Shown: positions 42,241-51,439 of the stretch, one piece after another
How the letters are laid out: each line of letters starts with the position of its first letter
Numbering within the stretch: the first letter of the stretch is position 1
Assembly (NCBI RefSeq): GCF_000317085.1
Contig: NC_019702.1
Coordinates: forward strand, 2,696,394 to 2,760,393
Direction of reading: 5' to 3'
DNA from: Synechococcus sp. PCC 7502
GTDB taxonomy: Bacteria; Cyanobacteriota; Cyanobacteriia; Pseudanabaenales; Pseudanabaenaceae
Length of the DNA stretch: 64,000 nucleotides
Translations under genes and position numbers: made by a program
Notes under the pieces: generated by a model
What the model was told of the DNA's origin: nothing
The model's database searches: none
The model's input: the letters and a program-made list of their open reading frames with translations, nothing else

Positions 42241-43269
42241 TTAGATCACCGCCCCTTCATTGATTGTTAAGGTTTTAGCAGTGGCATCAAGGGTAGCGAT
42301 CACCCCAATGGGCAGTACCGCATTATCGGTAACATGACCAAACATCAAGTTATATAAAGCGGGAATTTTTAAGGAACCGAAGCGATCGCGAAGAATATTT
42401 TCTAGGCTCAGGGTTTGATAAAAACTAGCTTGATACTCCTTGGGAACACAATCAACAAAATGTCCGAGGGCAATACCTGCGGCTTGGTCAAACTTCCCTG
42501 CTAACCATAGCTGGGTCAACATTCGATCTATACGATAGGGTTCTTCGCCAATGTCCTCTAAGAACAGGATTTTACCCCTTGTGTCTGGCTCGTAGGGTGT
42601 GCCTAATAGGTTAGTAACTAAGGTCAGATTCCCGCCAATTAACTGCCCTGTAGCTTTGCCTGATCTAATGGTAATTAGGCGATTATTGCGATTATTGTTA
42701 GGCGGTTTTGCCACCTGACCAATGTTTTTTGTGGACATAACTGTATTTTTAAAACTGGCGATCGCATACTGCTCCACACCTGTTAAACCTGAAGAGCCAT
42801 GAAACGTAATTAATCCCGTTTGACTATGAATGCCTAAAATTAAAGCCGTAATATCGCTATGTCCAATGATCACCTTGGGATTTTTCCGAATCGCTGCATA
42901 ATCTAAAAACGGTAAAATACGACTACAGCCATATCCACCAGAGAAAGTCACAAGCCCTTTAATATCCTTCCGCCGAAACATGGTATTAATATCTTCTGCC
43001 CGTTCTGCATCCGTACCCGCAAGGTAGCCATTTTGGGCATTGATATATTTTCCTAATTCCACCTCTAAGCCATATTGTTCCATGTTCTCTTTGGCGATCG
43101 CAATTTCCTCAGGTTCGTAAGCATTACTAGCGGGGGCAACCATCCCCACCTTATCGCCTTTTTTGAGAACGGGAGGCTTGATAATCTTGTTGGTTTTATC
43201 ATTAGCCTGAGCATTGGCACTACCAAATAACCCTAAAATACTTCCTAAGACTTCTCTTCTGTTAGTCAT
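42241..43269 (-). CDS. LD-carboxypeptidase (peptidase S66), exported
   Basis: A serine peptidase that removes the terminal D-Ala from tetrapeptide stems of peptidoglycan. The 342-residue protein starts with NRREVLGSILGLFGSANAQA, a twin-arginine-like signal with an Ala-x-Ala cut site. The S66 blocks are KKGDKVGMVAPAS, GLVTFSGGYGCSRILPFLDY, IIGHSDITALIL, which carries the nucleophile Ser, ITFHGSSG, GQLIGGNLTLV and FLEDIGEEPYRIDRML with a catalytic Glu, and LGHFVDCVP with the likely His. Export to the periplasm is inferred from the signal. Confidence 0.9.
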   Translation of the reverse strand: MTNRREVLGSILGLFGSANAQANDKTNKIIKPPVLKKGDKVGMVAPASNAYEPEEIAIAKENMEQYGLEVELGKYINAQNGYLAGTDAERAEDINTMFRRKDIKGLVTFSGGYGCSRILPFLDYAAIRKNPKVIIGHSDITALILGIHSQTGLITFHGSSGLTGVEQYAIASFKNTVMSTKNIGQVAKPPNNNRNNRLITIRSGKATGQLIGGNLTLVTNLLGTPYEPDTRGKILFLEDIGEEPYRIDRMLTQLWLAGKFDQAAGIALGHFVDCVPKEYQASFYQTLSLENILRDRFGSLKIPALYNLMFGHVTDNAVLPIGVIATLDATAKTLTINEGAVI

Positions 43270-43307
43270 GTCATGTCACCAAATTTGTCTCAGAATTGAT
43301 GGACTAA

Positions 43308-44471
43308 TTAATTTGATTTGGCTACTATTTCTCGAACTGTTGTTCTTGCCCAAGTATCGACTTCAATAATATCTTCTAGATTGGGATTAGTGATATGGTC
43401 GTGGCGATCGCAGGTTTGTTCGATTAATTGTGGAATCTGTAAAAATGTAATTTTCTCATTTAAAAATAAATCCACTGCCTGTTCATTGGCGGCGTTGAGT
43501 ACTGCTGGCATCGACCCACCTGCCCGTCCTGCTGAATATGCAAGTTGCATACAAGGATATTTGAAATGATCGGGCGATCTAAATGTTAAGTCTCCTGATT
43601 TGACTAAATCCAATCTTGTCCAGTCTGTGGAAATGCGATCGGGGTAAGACAAGGCATAGAGTAAAGGCAATCGCATATCTGGGAGTCCTAATTGCGCTAA
43701 AACCGAGGTGTCTTCCAGTTCAATTAAAGAATGGATGATGCTTTGGGGATGAATCACGATTTCGATATGGTCATAATCTACACCAAATAGATAATGTGCC
43801 TCGATTACTTCTAAGCCTTTATTCATTAGCGTGGCAGAATCAATCGTAATTTTTTTACCCATTGACCAATTAGGGTGTTTGAGGGCATCAGCGATCGTGA
43901 CTGCAGCTAGTTTTTCCGTTGGCAGATCACGAAAGGCACCGCCAGAAGCGGTTAAGATAATGCGCCGTAATCCCCCCTCAGGAACCCCTTGTAAACATTG
44001 AAAAATGGCTGAATGTTCAGAATCGGCAGGTAAAATTTTAATACCATACTCCTGCACTAGGGGCATGACTACCGATCCTGCAGCAATGAGTGTTTCTTTA
44101 TTGGCAAGGGCAATGTCTTTTTTGGCTTTAATGGCGGCGATCGTGGGTAATAAACCAGCACAACCAACAATACCTGTAACTACGGTTTGAGTATCACCAT
44201 AGGCAGCAACGGTTTCCACCCCTTCAGTACCTGCAAGGATAATCGGTTGGGACTTAAGGCTACTAATTGCCTCTTTAAGAGCTAAGTATTTATCAGGATT
44301 AGCGATCGCTATAATTTCGGGCTTAAACTGTAAAACCTGCTGGGCAAAAAGCTCAATATTTCCACCTGCGGTCATCCCCACAACTCGAAACTGATCTGGA
44401 TACTGGCTGACAATATCAAGGGTTTGTGTACCAATTGATCCAGTAGAACCAAGGAGGGTGATTGGTTTCAT
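43308..44471 (-). CDS. dxr: 1-deoxy-D-xylulose-5-phosphate reductoisomerase
   Basis: The second enzyme of the MEP isoprenoid pathway makes MEP from DXP with NADPH. The 387-residue protein has the NADPH site [18 protein letters not shown] at the N-terminus, [15 protein letters not shown], the metal and substrate block [56 protein letters not shown] and [11 protein letters not shown]. It is intact, and the start at 44471 directly precedes the conserved GSTGSIG. It supplies precursors for the phytyl chain used by hpt, although the genes are far apart. Confidence 0.97.
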   Translation of the reverse strand: MKPITLLGSTGSIGTQTLDIVSQYPDQFRVVGMTAGGNIELFAQQVLQFKPEIIAIANPDKYLALKEAISSLKSQPIILAGTEGVETVAAYGDTQTVVTGIVGCAGLLPTIAAIKAKKDIALANKETLIAAGSVVMPLVQEYGIKILPADSEHSAIFQCLQGVPEGGLRRIILTASGGAFRDLPTEKLAAVTIADALKHPNWSMGKKITIDSATLMNKGLEVIEAHYLFGVDYDHIEIVIHPQSIIHSLIELEDTSVLAQLGLPDMRLPLLYALSYPDRISTDWTRLDLVKSGDLTFRSPDHFKYPCMQLAYSAGRAGGSMPAVLNAANEQAVDLFLNEKITFLQIPQLIEQTCDRHDHITNPNLEDIIEVDTWARTTVREIVAKSN

Positions 44472-44600
44472 AGAATGTACTGTGCTTTTATTTTTAGACT
44501 ATTATGAACTGCTATTTTATAAACAAGATATAGACAAGTTGCATAATAACCTACCCCAGTGGCATTTTAGCGATGTCTTTAAGTAGTCGTTATATTGGTT

Positions 44601-45350
44601 CTAGTGAGAGCTAGTATTAACTGTCTTGAGATAATAATCAACTGCTTCGGTTGTAGTGCCAGTAAACTTAATTTGTCCTTTGTCTATCCAGATTGCCCGA
44701 TCGCAAGCTTGTTTCATAAATTCCAAGTCATGGGACACGACTAAAACTGTGGCTTGATCATCCCAAAGACTATCCATACGGCGTTTACACTTTTGCCTAA
44801 AGCTTTCATCTCCTACGGATAAGACTTCATCAAGGATTAAAATTTCTGGCTGGACATCGGTGGCGATCGCAAAGCCCAATCGAGCAACCATCCCTGAAGA
44901 TAAAGCCTTTACAGGGACTAGGGCATAGTCATAGAGTTCAGCAAAATCCAAGATTGAAGCTATTTTTTCCTTCATCTGCTCCCGCGTAAAGCCCAACATA
45001 ATCCCGTAGAGAATAATATTATCTGTGACGGATATCTCTGGATCAAAACCTGCCCCCAGTTCAATTAATGGGGCTATTTGTCCTCGCACCCGCACAGTAC
45101 CAGTCGTCGGCTCCAATATGCCAGAGATCAATTTCAGAAGAGTTGATTTTCCTGAACCATTGGCACCAATAATGCCTAGTTTTTCTCCAACTTTGACATC
45201 TAAATTAATATTGTCAAGTACGAGTTTCTTGGCGGGTTGGCGATACTTGCCTTCAAGGAGGGATAGAATTGTTTTTTTGAGATCATAGGAAAATTCTTCC
45301 TGAGTGCGCCGCCAGAGGGATACCCCATCCAATCGAATCAATTCCGTCAT
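44601..45350 (-). CDS. O-antigen/teichoic-acid-type ABC transporter ATPase (Wzt/TagH-like)
   Basis: A 249-residue ABC ATPase of the polysaccharide-export class. Walker A LGIIGANGSGKSTLLKLISG, the class-specific IAPLIELGAGFDPEISVTDNI, signature LSSGMVARLGFAIA, Walker B ILILDEVLSVGDESF and switch VVSHDLEFM are all present. The insertion before the Walker A (TQEEFSYDLKKTILSLLEG) is typical of the Wzt/TagH group. No permease (Wzm/TagG) gene lies next to it, so its partner must be elsewhere. No C-terminal carbohydrate-binding domain is present. Confidence 0.92.
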   Translation of the reverse strand: MTELIRLDGVSLWRRTQEEFSYDLKKTILSLLEGKYRQPAKKLVLDNINLDVKVGEKLGIIGANGSGKSTLLKLISGILEPTTGTVRVRGQIAPLIELGAGFDPEISVTDNIILYGIMLGFTREQMKEKIASILDFAELYDYALVPVKALSSGMVARLGFAIATDVQPEILILDEVLSVGDESFRQKCKRRMDSLWDDQATVLVVSHDLEFMKQACDRAIWIDKGQIKFTGTTTEAVDYYLKTVNTSSH

Positions 45351-45710
45351 TTACTACTGATCTCAATCATTTTTGTATGTATGTAGCCTCAGTCCCAACA
45401 GAAATTCTAGAAAAAGTAAAGTTGAGGAACTTTGTTGGCAATTTTAAGATTTTAGGGGATTTTAGGATTGCATTATATTCAATCCATAGTATAAGTCAAC
45501 GGCAGGAGTTCTATGCAAATTTATCCATTAACTTACTCCTATTCAAAGCATAGGTAATTGGTAAAACTCTATCAAATTAAAGGTTTGTGTTTTTAAATAC
45601 ATAGAGTGAGTCAGTTATTTTGATCACTTATTTAGTGATAATTAAAATCTTGAGGTTTTAAATTCTAAAGGCTATATTGAGTTTAAAATTTTCTTGGAGG
45701 AAGCATTACT
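45351..45710. other. 360-bp intergenic region with a short inverted repeat and strong ribosome site
   Basis: The region is AT-rich and has no supported gene longer than a few codons. An inverted pair ATCACT (45623-45628) and AGTGAT (45634-45639) could form a six-base stem or an operator upstream of the next gene. TTGGAGGAA at 45695-45703 is a strong ribosome site for the gene starting at 45711. Confidence 0.45.
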
Positions 45711-46364
45711 ATGGAAGGCAAGATTTTAGATTACAACTCAAACTCAAAAGAAGGATTGATCAAGAGTAGTAATGGAGATCGCTACGAATTTACAGCCGAT
45801 GATTATCGTAGTCAAGCTGAAATTAAAATAGGTCAAAATGTAGATTTTCAGCCCGTAGATGGGAATAAAGCCACCGCCATATACTTACTGAAGGGAGAAC
45901 TTTCTGGTATTGCTACGGCTGCTGTTGAATCTATTGGTAAAGTTGTTAACAAGGAAAATGCGGATAAGCTAGCTCAGTCAGCAAAAGCGTTAGTAGAGAG
46001 TGAACAAGTTAGTAAAGGTACTGAGACAGTTAAAAACTTTTTATTCAAGCCTTTAGTTTTACCCATTATTGGGGTTGTTATTTTTATAGTTGTAGTCTTT
46101 GGTTTCTTGCGTGGTGATGGCTTAGCGGGCAGTACTTTTTCGGGAATGGAATCAAGAGGAATTTTTGGAGAAACAAATATATCAGTTAAATTTAAATCTG
46201 ATAATAAAGCCGAGTTAACAGTTGGGACAGCAGTTGGTGACGGTACCTATGAAATAGATGGTAATTTTGTAAGGCTTAGGGTGGGAGGAAACGTGTATAG
46301 ATATAGTCGTAATGGTAATGAACTCCAACTTGAAGGTGGATCAACTATCTTGAGAAAAGAGTAA
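45711..46364 (+). CDS. Membrane protein with cold-shock-like N-terminal domain
   Basis: A 217-residue protein with three parts. Residues 1-~62 resemble an OB-fold cold-shock domain: GKILDYNSNSKEGLIKSSNG, then YEFTADDY and KIGQNVDFQPVDGNKATAIY follow the GxVxxFNxxKGxGxI pattern with a DGxxYxF-like strand. A helical linker (~70-110) leads to one membrane helix (LVLPIIGVVIFIVVVFGFL, ~113-133). The C-terminus (~145-217) is a small beta-rich domain (VKFKSDNKAELTVGTAVGDG, YEIDGNFVRLRVGG). I do not recognise the full-length family. A strong ribosome site precedes it, and it ends 12 bp before the dehydrogenase gene, suggesting an operon. Confidence 0.65.
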   Translation: MEGKILDYNSNSKEGLIKSSNGDRYEFTADDYRSQAEIKIGQNVDFQPVDGNKATAIYLLKGELSGIATAAVESIGKVVNKENADKLAQSAKALVESEQVSKGTETVKNFLFKPLVLPIIGVVIFIVVVFGFLRGDGLAGSTFSGMESRGIFGETNISVKFKSDNKAELTVGTAVGDGTYEIDGNFVRLRVGGNVYRYSRNGNELQLEGGSTILRKE

Positions 46365-46376
46365 AAAGAGTAATTA

Positions 46377-47243
46377 ATGACGATTAAAATTGCCTTTCTG
46401 GGTCTAGGCGTAATGGGTAGTGCCATGGCTGCAAATCTTGCCCGTTTCGGCTGTGCGGTGGTGGGTTGGAATCGGACGAGCGATCGCTCAAGTATTAAAG
46501 TTGCCAGTGATGCGGGAGTAACAATTGCCGCTAATTTGCAGGATGCCGTTAAAGATGCGGATGTCATTTTTTCCTGTTTAGGCGATATTCCTGATGTGAC
46601 CGAAATTTTAGTAAATCAGGTGGCAAACCTTGAACATAAATCGGCATTAGTGATAGACACCAGCACCATTGGTAGTGATGCCGCCCAAAATATTAGCAAG
46701 CTTTTAGAAGCAAGGGGACTCAGGTTTTTAGATGCCCCTGTGTCTGGTGGTGATATTGGTGCCAGAAATGGTACCTTAACGATCATGGTGGGAGGCGATC
46801 GCTTAGATTTTGATCAAGCAAAACCCTACCTAGATATGATCGGCAAAAATATTTATTACTGTGGGAGTTTAGGCAGTGGTCAAGCGGTTAAGCTCTGTAA
46901 TCAGGTATTAGTATCAACCTATATGATGGGCATTTGTGAGGCAGTTTTATTAGCGCAAAAAACAGGCATCGATCCAAATTTAATGATTGAAGTTTGTGGC
47001 AGTGGAGCCGCAGGTTCTTGGGCATTATCAAATCTAGGGATAAAAGTAGCCAATCAAGATTTTGCCCCCGGATTTATGGTTAAGCATATTCTGAAGGATT
47101 TACGCATTGTCAAAGCTGTAGGTGATTCTGAAAATTTATTAGGGGTAGATTTAAGCGATCGCCTATTTCAGATCGTGAATGAACTAGAAGGCGGCAGTGA
47201 GCAAGGAACCCAGGCAATGATTAGGGCATATTTAGGAAGTTAG
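46377..47243 (+). CDS. NAD(P)-dependent 3-hydroxyisobutyrate dehydrogenase-family oxidoreductase
   Basis: A 288-residue beta-hydroxyacid dehydrogenase. The cofactor site IKIAFLGLGVMGSAMAANLA opens the protein, followed by VVGWNRTSDR (Arg after the second strand suggests NADPH), IDTSTIGSDAA, FLDAPVSGGDIGARNGTLTI with the substrate-binding SGG and GSLGSGQAVKLCNQVLV with the catalytic Lys. Glyoxylate/succinic semialdehyde reductases and similar enzymes share this layout, so the substrate is open. Its last 91 bp are duplicated 1.3 kb downstream at 48490-48580. Confidence 0.9.
   Translation: MTIKIAFLGLGVMGSAMAANLARFGCAVVGWNRTSDRSSIKVASDAGVTIAANLQDAVKDADVIFSCLGDIPDVTEILVNQVANLEHKSALVIDTSTIGSDAAQNISKLLEARGLRFLDAPVSGGDIGARNGTLTIMVGGDRLDFDQAKPYLDMIGKNIYYCGSLGSGQAVKLCNQVLVSTYMMGICEAVLLAQKTGIDPNLMIEVCGSGAAGSWALSNLGIKVANQDFAPGFMVKHILKDLRIVKAVGDSENLLGVDLSDRLFQIVNELEGGSEQGTQAMIRAYLGS
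47153..47243 (+). repeat. 91-bp direct repeat, left copy (3' end of the dehydrogenase gene)
   Basis: The sequence from AAGCGATCGCC to GAAGTTAG matches 48490-48580 with about seven mismatches in 91. It is the natural end of the dehydrogenase reading frame, including its stop codon. The similarity begins and ends sharply at these points. Confidence 0.88.
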
Positions 47244-47294
47244 TCAAGTTTAGATATACCTTGAAAGGCTCAGGAGGGTTTGAGTCGATGATTA

Positions 47295-47382
47295 ATCTAG
47301 ATTAAAGATTTCGGGTGTTCAGTGGAGCCATCATAATGTTCCGCAAGTATTGAAACATCGTTGTGATTATCTCAATGGCTAG
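47295..47382 (+). pseudogene. Possible transposase C-terminal remnant
   Basis: A short frame between stops reads LKISGVQWSHHNVPQVLKH then RCDYLNG before TAG at 47380-47382. The pattern GxQW-(4)-V-QVL-RC-YLNG resembles the C-termini of some cyanobacterial transposases, from memory possibly the ISKra4 type. Nothing of the catalytic domain remains. If right, it is a trace of a mobile element inside the repeat-flanked segment. Confidence 0.35.
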
Positions 47383-47414
47383 TTATATTCTTCTAAATAT
47401 ATTTACTCAGCACC

Positions 47415-48371
47415 TTATTGAGATGCTTTTCTATCATCGGCATTTTCAGATTCGTGCAGTTCTTGTTGAGATGTCAAAATAAAATTTTCTGTAGACAGAG
47501 TTTTACAAAAAAAAGCTTCACATTCATTCAATTTTTGACGAAAGTCTAATAAAATATCTTCTTTATACTTGGTAAACTCTTCGATTGTAGTTTGTCTAAA
47601 ATATGCACAGTTTTTTTGAATAAAATGCTCAATAATGTCTTCTTTTACAGTTGAATTCACTGCCTGTTTAAAATTTTCCAGAAATTCTATGTATTTATTA
47701 TGGATTATGCGCTTACCCATACTTGAATGAGATTTAGCTATTGATATTTGCCTTTTATAAAATGACTCTTCAAGAGCTTTTTTAATAGTCAAAGATAATA
47801 GTTCTTTTTCTTTATTAGAGTAATTTAATTTACCCATCGATTGACCTATTGTATTTCTTGTTAGACTTCCAATTCCCTTATTATCAAAAGATGGTGGCTT
47901 TACAGAACGTGATATTTTTAATTCAGATAATAGTTTTGAAATATAGCCCCTAGTATATTTAGTAGACTTATATTGAGAATTTGGATAGGTACTAGCTAAC
48001 CAAAGACAAACCTCGTAAAGTCTTATGACTATATTTTTTGCCTCCACTGATTCTATTGAATCTAACTCATGTATTGCTCTATTGCCAAATTGTGTAATTA
48101 CTTGACATTTTATCAAGATCATCGGGTCTACAAAAGATTGAAATTTTTCTAGGGTAATTAGTCCATAGAGAGTGCTATCTTTAGAATAATTGCTAGAAGA
48201 TAATTCAGGATCATTTTTATACATCCATTTGACAGCTATTTCTAATGCACGTCTTGCATACATACATGCTACTAAAGGATCACTTTCTGTATAAATAACT
48301 GCTGCCATTGCCGATTCGTAGATATGTATCCATTCTGTCCAACTCTCCTCTAAAAATTCAAAATTTAACAT
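47415..48371 (-). CDS. DUF4145-type (HsdR-accessory-like) protein, unknown function
   Basis: A 318-residue protein. The N-terminal ~110 residues (MLNFEFLEESWTEWIHIYES, YARRALEIAVKWMYK, CQVITQFGNRAIHELDSIE) match the DUF4145 helical domain often attached to type I restriction R subunits and also found alone in defence genes. The rest is Lys/Glu-rich and helical (NKEKELLSLTIKKALEE and later segments), with no nuclease or helicase motif I can see. It is very AT-rich with no HIP1 site, unlike the genes around it. It lies in a segment flanked by 91-bp direct repeats, which suggests acquisition. Its role is unknown. Confidence 0.65.
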   Translation of the reverse strand: MLNFEFLEESWTEWIHIYESAMAAVIYTESDPLVACMYARRALEIAVKWMYKNDPELSSSNYSKDSTLYGLITLEKFQSFVDPMILIKCQVITQFGNRAIHELDSIESVEAKNIVIRLYEVCLWLASTYPNSQYKSTKYTRGYISKLLSELKISRSVKPPSFDNKGIGSLTRNTIGQSMGKLNYSNKEKELLSLTIKKALEESFYKRQISIAKSHSSMGKRIIHNKYIEFLENFKQAVNSTVKEDIIEHFIQKNCAYFRQTTIEEFTKYKEDILLDFRQKLNECEAFFCKTLSTENFILTSQQELHESENADDRKASQ

Positions 48372-48489
48372 TCTCTTATAATTTTGTTATTTATACGGTG
48401 ATCTCATTTTACCCAATCATTGAAGTTAGCAAAGACTTCTGCTTGAGGTTTGATATGTTTTAGCTTGAAATACTCAAGCAACTACCGTC

Positions 48490-48580
48490 AAGCGATCGCC
48501 TATTTCAGATCGTGAATGAATTAGAAGGGGGCAGTGAGCAAGGAACCCAAGCGATGATTAGGGCATATACAGAAAGTTAG
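48490..48580 (+). repeat. 91-bp direct repeat, right copy
   Basis: It repeats the end of the dehydrogenase gene (48490-48580 against 47153-47243, about 84 of 91 identical), with the same frame and stop codon, but no upstream part of that gene precedes it. It abuts the end of the metallophosphoesterase gene. Together with the left copy it brackets about 1.25 kb of foreign-looking DNA. Confidence 0.88.
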
Positions 48581-49744
48581 CTAAAGATTAAGCAGCGATC
48601 GCTCTTCAGAGGTCAAATCCTCAGCTTTAAGATCACGGCGCAGCACAGTTCCAGCCACACTAGTAATCATCCGAGGCAAAGTTTGGTGATCGACAACCTC
48701 TAGGGTTTGCATATTGTAGGTAGTGTAGTCTGTGGTTTGGGAGTTTAAATTAATATCAATAATCGTTAGGGGATTAATCGGGCGGAGTTTGCTATTTAAC
48801 CAAGGTCGAGGTCCACTTCCCAAAGCACCAGCATGAAGAAGCTCCAGTTTACCTTTGCGGGCGGGATAATAGGCGTGATCATGACCACTGATATAGGTAT
48901 GGACTTTATATTTTTCCAGTAGCGATCGCAATTTTTCATTATCAGCCAGAATCTCCCCAGCTTCATTCCGACCTACTGCCACGGCATAGAGGGGTAAATG
49001 TCCGATCGCTATCCGCATTTTAGCGGTTTGGGCGGCTGTACTAGCTAAGGCTTTCTCTACCCATACCAACTGGGTTTTAGGAATTTGCCCTGTGGAAGCA
49101 TCCCATACTAGGTAAAAAATATTATTCTGCTCAAAGGTGTAATAAAAAGGGAAACCTGCCCGATCCACAAATTTTAACCCAGGATCATTTTGGGGATTAT
49201 TCCAATAGGCGGATGCTAGGTCTCGTTCGTTACCAAATAAAAACTTGCCAGTAACGGATAATGCCCCTGAAGCATCATGGTTACCAATGGTAAATCCGTA
49301 GGGAATTTTAGTCTGGCGAATGGGTTTGGCAATATATCGATCAAATCCTGCCCACATCGCCTCAATTTCAGCTTTAGTTAGGGAAGGATACTGTCCCGCC
49401 ACCATATCCCCGCCACAAAGAATTAAATCTGGCTGCCAATCAGGAATCATTTGGATGGATTGAGTAACTTGGGGTTCGTAATCGGTAGAACCATAGGCAC
49501 TATTTAGATCGCTAATTACTAAAATTCGCACATCTCCACGCACAGGCGCAAACAAACCCTTGGGCGCAATCGGAACTTTAGCGATCGCATTAGATGATGG
49601 GATAGATTCAGATTTTACCTGCGGAACATTGGAAATACTAGATACATTACTAGAGCTAGATAAAACTCTCTGGGCAGCACCAGTGATAATTCCTCCACCA
49701 ACTACACCGCCCAAAAATAACAACTGACGACGACTAATTTTCAT
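48581..49744 (-). CDS. Exported metallophosphoesterase
   Basis: A 387-residue calcineurin-like phosphoesterase. The N-terminus KISRRQLLFLGGVVGGGIIT is a twin-arginine-type signal, so the folded enzyme is probably exported. Metal-binding motifs are ILVISDLNSAYGS (in place of the usual D-x-H, reading D-L-N), ILCGGDMVAGQ (GGD), FTIGNHDASG (GNHD), IAIGHLPLYA and YISGHDHAYYP (GHDH). The first-motif His appears replaced by Asn, so metal 1 binding may differ from the norm. The substrate is unknown. Confidence 0.88.
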   Translation of the reverse strand: MKISRRQLLFLGGVVGGGIITGAAQRVLSSSSNVSSISNVPQVKSESIPSSNAIAKVPIAPKGLFAPVRGDVRILVISDLNSAYGSTDYEPQVTQSIQMIPDWQPDLILCGGDMVAGQYPSLTKAEIEAMWAGFDRYIAKPIRQTKIPYGFTIGNHDASGALSVTGKFLFGNERDLASAYWNNPQNDPGLKFVDRAGFPFYYTFEQNNIFYLVWDASTGQIPKTQLVWVEKALASTAAQTAKMRIAIGHLPLYAVAVGRNEAGEILADNEKLRSLLEKYKVHTYISGHDHAYYPARKGKLELLHAGALGSGPRPWLNSKLRPINPLTIIDINLNSQTTDYTTYNMQTLEVVDHQTLPRMITSVAGTVLRRDLKAEDLTSEERSLLNL

Positions 49745-49818
49745 TACTGCGTAAGCTTACAATAGGATGCCAACACAGATTAATATATGCTGAGAGTGAT
49801 CAAATCGGGTAAAAAACC

Positions 49819-51333
49819 GTGAATCTGCCATTTCTTCCATTAATTAGTAGAGCGCAAGAATTTAGTCAAAATATCGCGATTGCCGTTAGCAAAAAAGAAA
49901 CTGAACAGAAATTTACTTACCAAGATTTACTTACTGTTTCCCAACAAATAGCTAGGGTTTTACTAGAAAATAATCAGGATTTACAAAATCAACGAATAGC
50001 CTTTTTAATTCCCTCTGGCTTTGATTATGTAGCAACTTTATGGGGAATTTGGCGAGCGGGGGGTATTGCCGTGCCTTTGTGTGTGGTTCATCCTTTACCT
50101 GAATTAGAGTATGTGATTAGGAATACTGGAGCCTCAGTAGTTATTGCCCATCCCGATTTTGCTGCTACTTTACAGGCGATCGCCCACACTCATAATTTAC
50201 GATTTATCTTGACTTGTAATTTTTTTGAACCAGTTTTTGAATCTGTGGCAGAATCAGCCTTTAATCATCTTCCCAAAATTGAAACTACCCGACCTGCCTT
50301 AATTCTTTATACCAGTGGTACTACTGGAAAACCTAAAGGAGTAGTTCTCACCCACGCTAACCTTGAGGCACAGATTACTAGTCTAGTGACGGCTTGGGCA
50401 TGGCAGTCAAGTGATCGCATTCTCCACGTTTTACCCCTCCATCATATTCATGGCATTGTTAATGTTTTACTCTGTGCATTGTGGGTGGGGGCGGAATGTG
50501 TGATCATCCCTAAATTTGATCCTGAACTGGTTTGGCATCGGATTTGCGCAGGGGATTTAACCCTATTTATGGCAGTGCCGACCATTTATGTAAAGCTAAT
50601 TTCCGCTTGGCAAAAGGCATCTAAACAAAAACAACAGGAACTATCCGCCAGTGCTAACCAATTGCGCCTAATGGTATCTGGATCGGCAGCTTTACCCAAA
50701 TCAGTTTTAGAAACTTGGCAAAGGATCACAGGGCATTTTTTATTAGAACGCTACGGGATGACGGAAATTGGGATGGCTTTATCTAATCCTGTGCAGGGCG
50801 ATCGCTTGGCAGGCTATGTGGGTCAACCGTTACCAAATGTGGAAGTGCGATTAATTCAAGAACAAGGGGAAAGCGCAGGAGAAATTCAAGTTAAGGGAGC
50901 AGGAGTATTTTTAGAATATTGGCAAAATCCAGAGGCAACAGCTAAAGCCTTTATCGATGGCTGGTTTCGCACAGGTGACTTAGCTGTATGTGAAGATGGT
51001 AACTACCGCATTTTAGGCAGAATCAGCGTTGATATTATAAAAACGGGCGGTTATAAAGTTTCGGCATTGGAAATCGAAGAAGTAATCAGAACCCATCCCC
51101 ATATTCAAGAATGCGCTGTTGTTGGAGTTAATGATCCTGAATGGGGTGAACGAGTCTGTGCCGCAATGGTTTTAAAATCACCAGCACCTGAGTTGCCATT
51201 ATCCGATTTTCGCAGTTGGGCAAAGCAGCATTTAGCAGTTTATAAAGTGCCAAGTCAGATTTTAATTTTACCTGAGCTACCCCGCAATCCCATGGGCAAA
51301 GTTACAAAGCCAGCGATCGCAAAGTTGTTTTAA
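49819..51333 (+). CDS. AMP-forming acyl-CoA synthetase (malonyl-CoA synthetase-like)
   Basis: A 504-residue adenylate-forming ligase. Core motifs are LILYTSGTTGKPKGVVLTHA (P-loop), LLERYGMTEIGMALSNP, YVGQPLPNVEVRL, GWFRTGDLA, YRILGRISVDIIKTGGYKVS and the final GKVTKPAI, in which the catalytic Lys of the C-terminal lobe is present. The MatB-like features (GMTEIGMALSNP and RISVDIIKTGGYK) suggest malonate or a related acid, but the substrate is not certain. It starts at GTG 49819, consistent with the frame. Confidence 0.88.
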   Translation: MNLPFLPLISRAQEFSQNIAIAVSKKETEQKFTYQDLLTVSQQIARVLLENNQDLQNQRIAFLIPSGFDYVATLWGIWRAGGIAVPLCVVHPLPELEYVIRNTGASVVIAHPDFAATLQAIAHTHNLRFILTCNFFEPVFESVAESAFNHLPKIETTRPALILYTSGTTGKPKGVVLTHANLEAQITSLVTAWAWQSSDRILHVLPLHHIHGIVNVLLCALWVGAECVIIPKFDPELVWHRICAGDLTLFMAVPTIYVKLISAWQKASKQKQQELSASANQLRLMVSGSAALPKSVLETWQRITGHFLLERYGMTEIGMALSNPVQGDRLAGYVGQPLPNVEVRLIQEQGESAGEIQVKGAGVFLEYWQNPEATAKAFIDGWFRTGDLAVCEDGNYRILGRISVDIIKTGGYKVSALEIEEVIRTHPHIQECAVVGVNDPEWGERVCAAMVLKSPAPELPLSDFRSWAKQHLAVYKVPSQILILPELPRNPMGKVTKPAIAKLF

Positions 51334-51439
51334 AGTTTTTTGTTCTTAATTTTTATCCATAATTTTGTAGAAAGTATCTAAAAATAGTATGCAAATAGTC
51401 CTGATATGATTAAACTTTGATTGAGCTACTGGAGATTTG

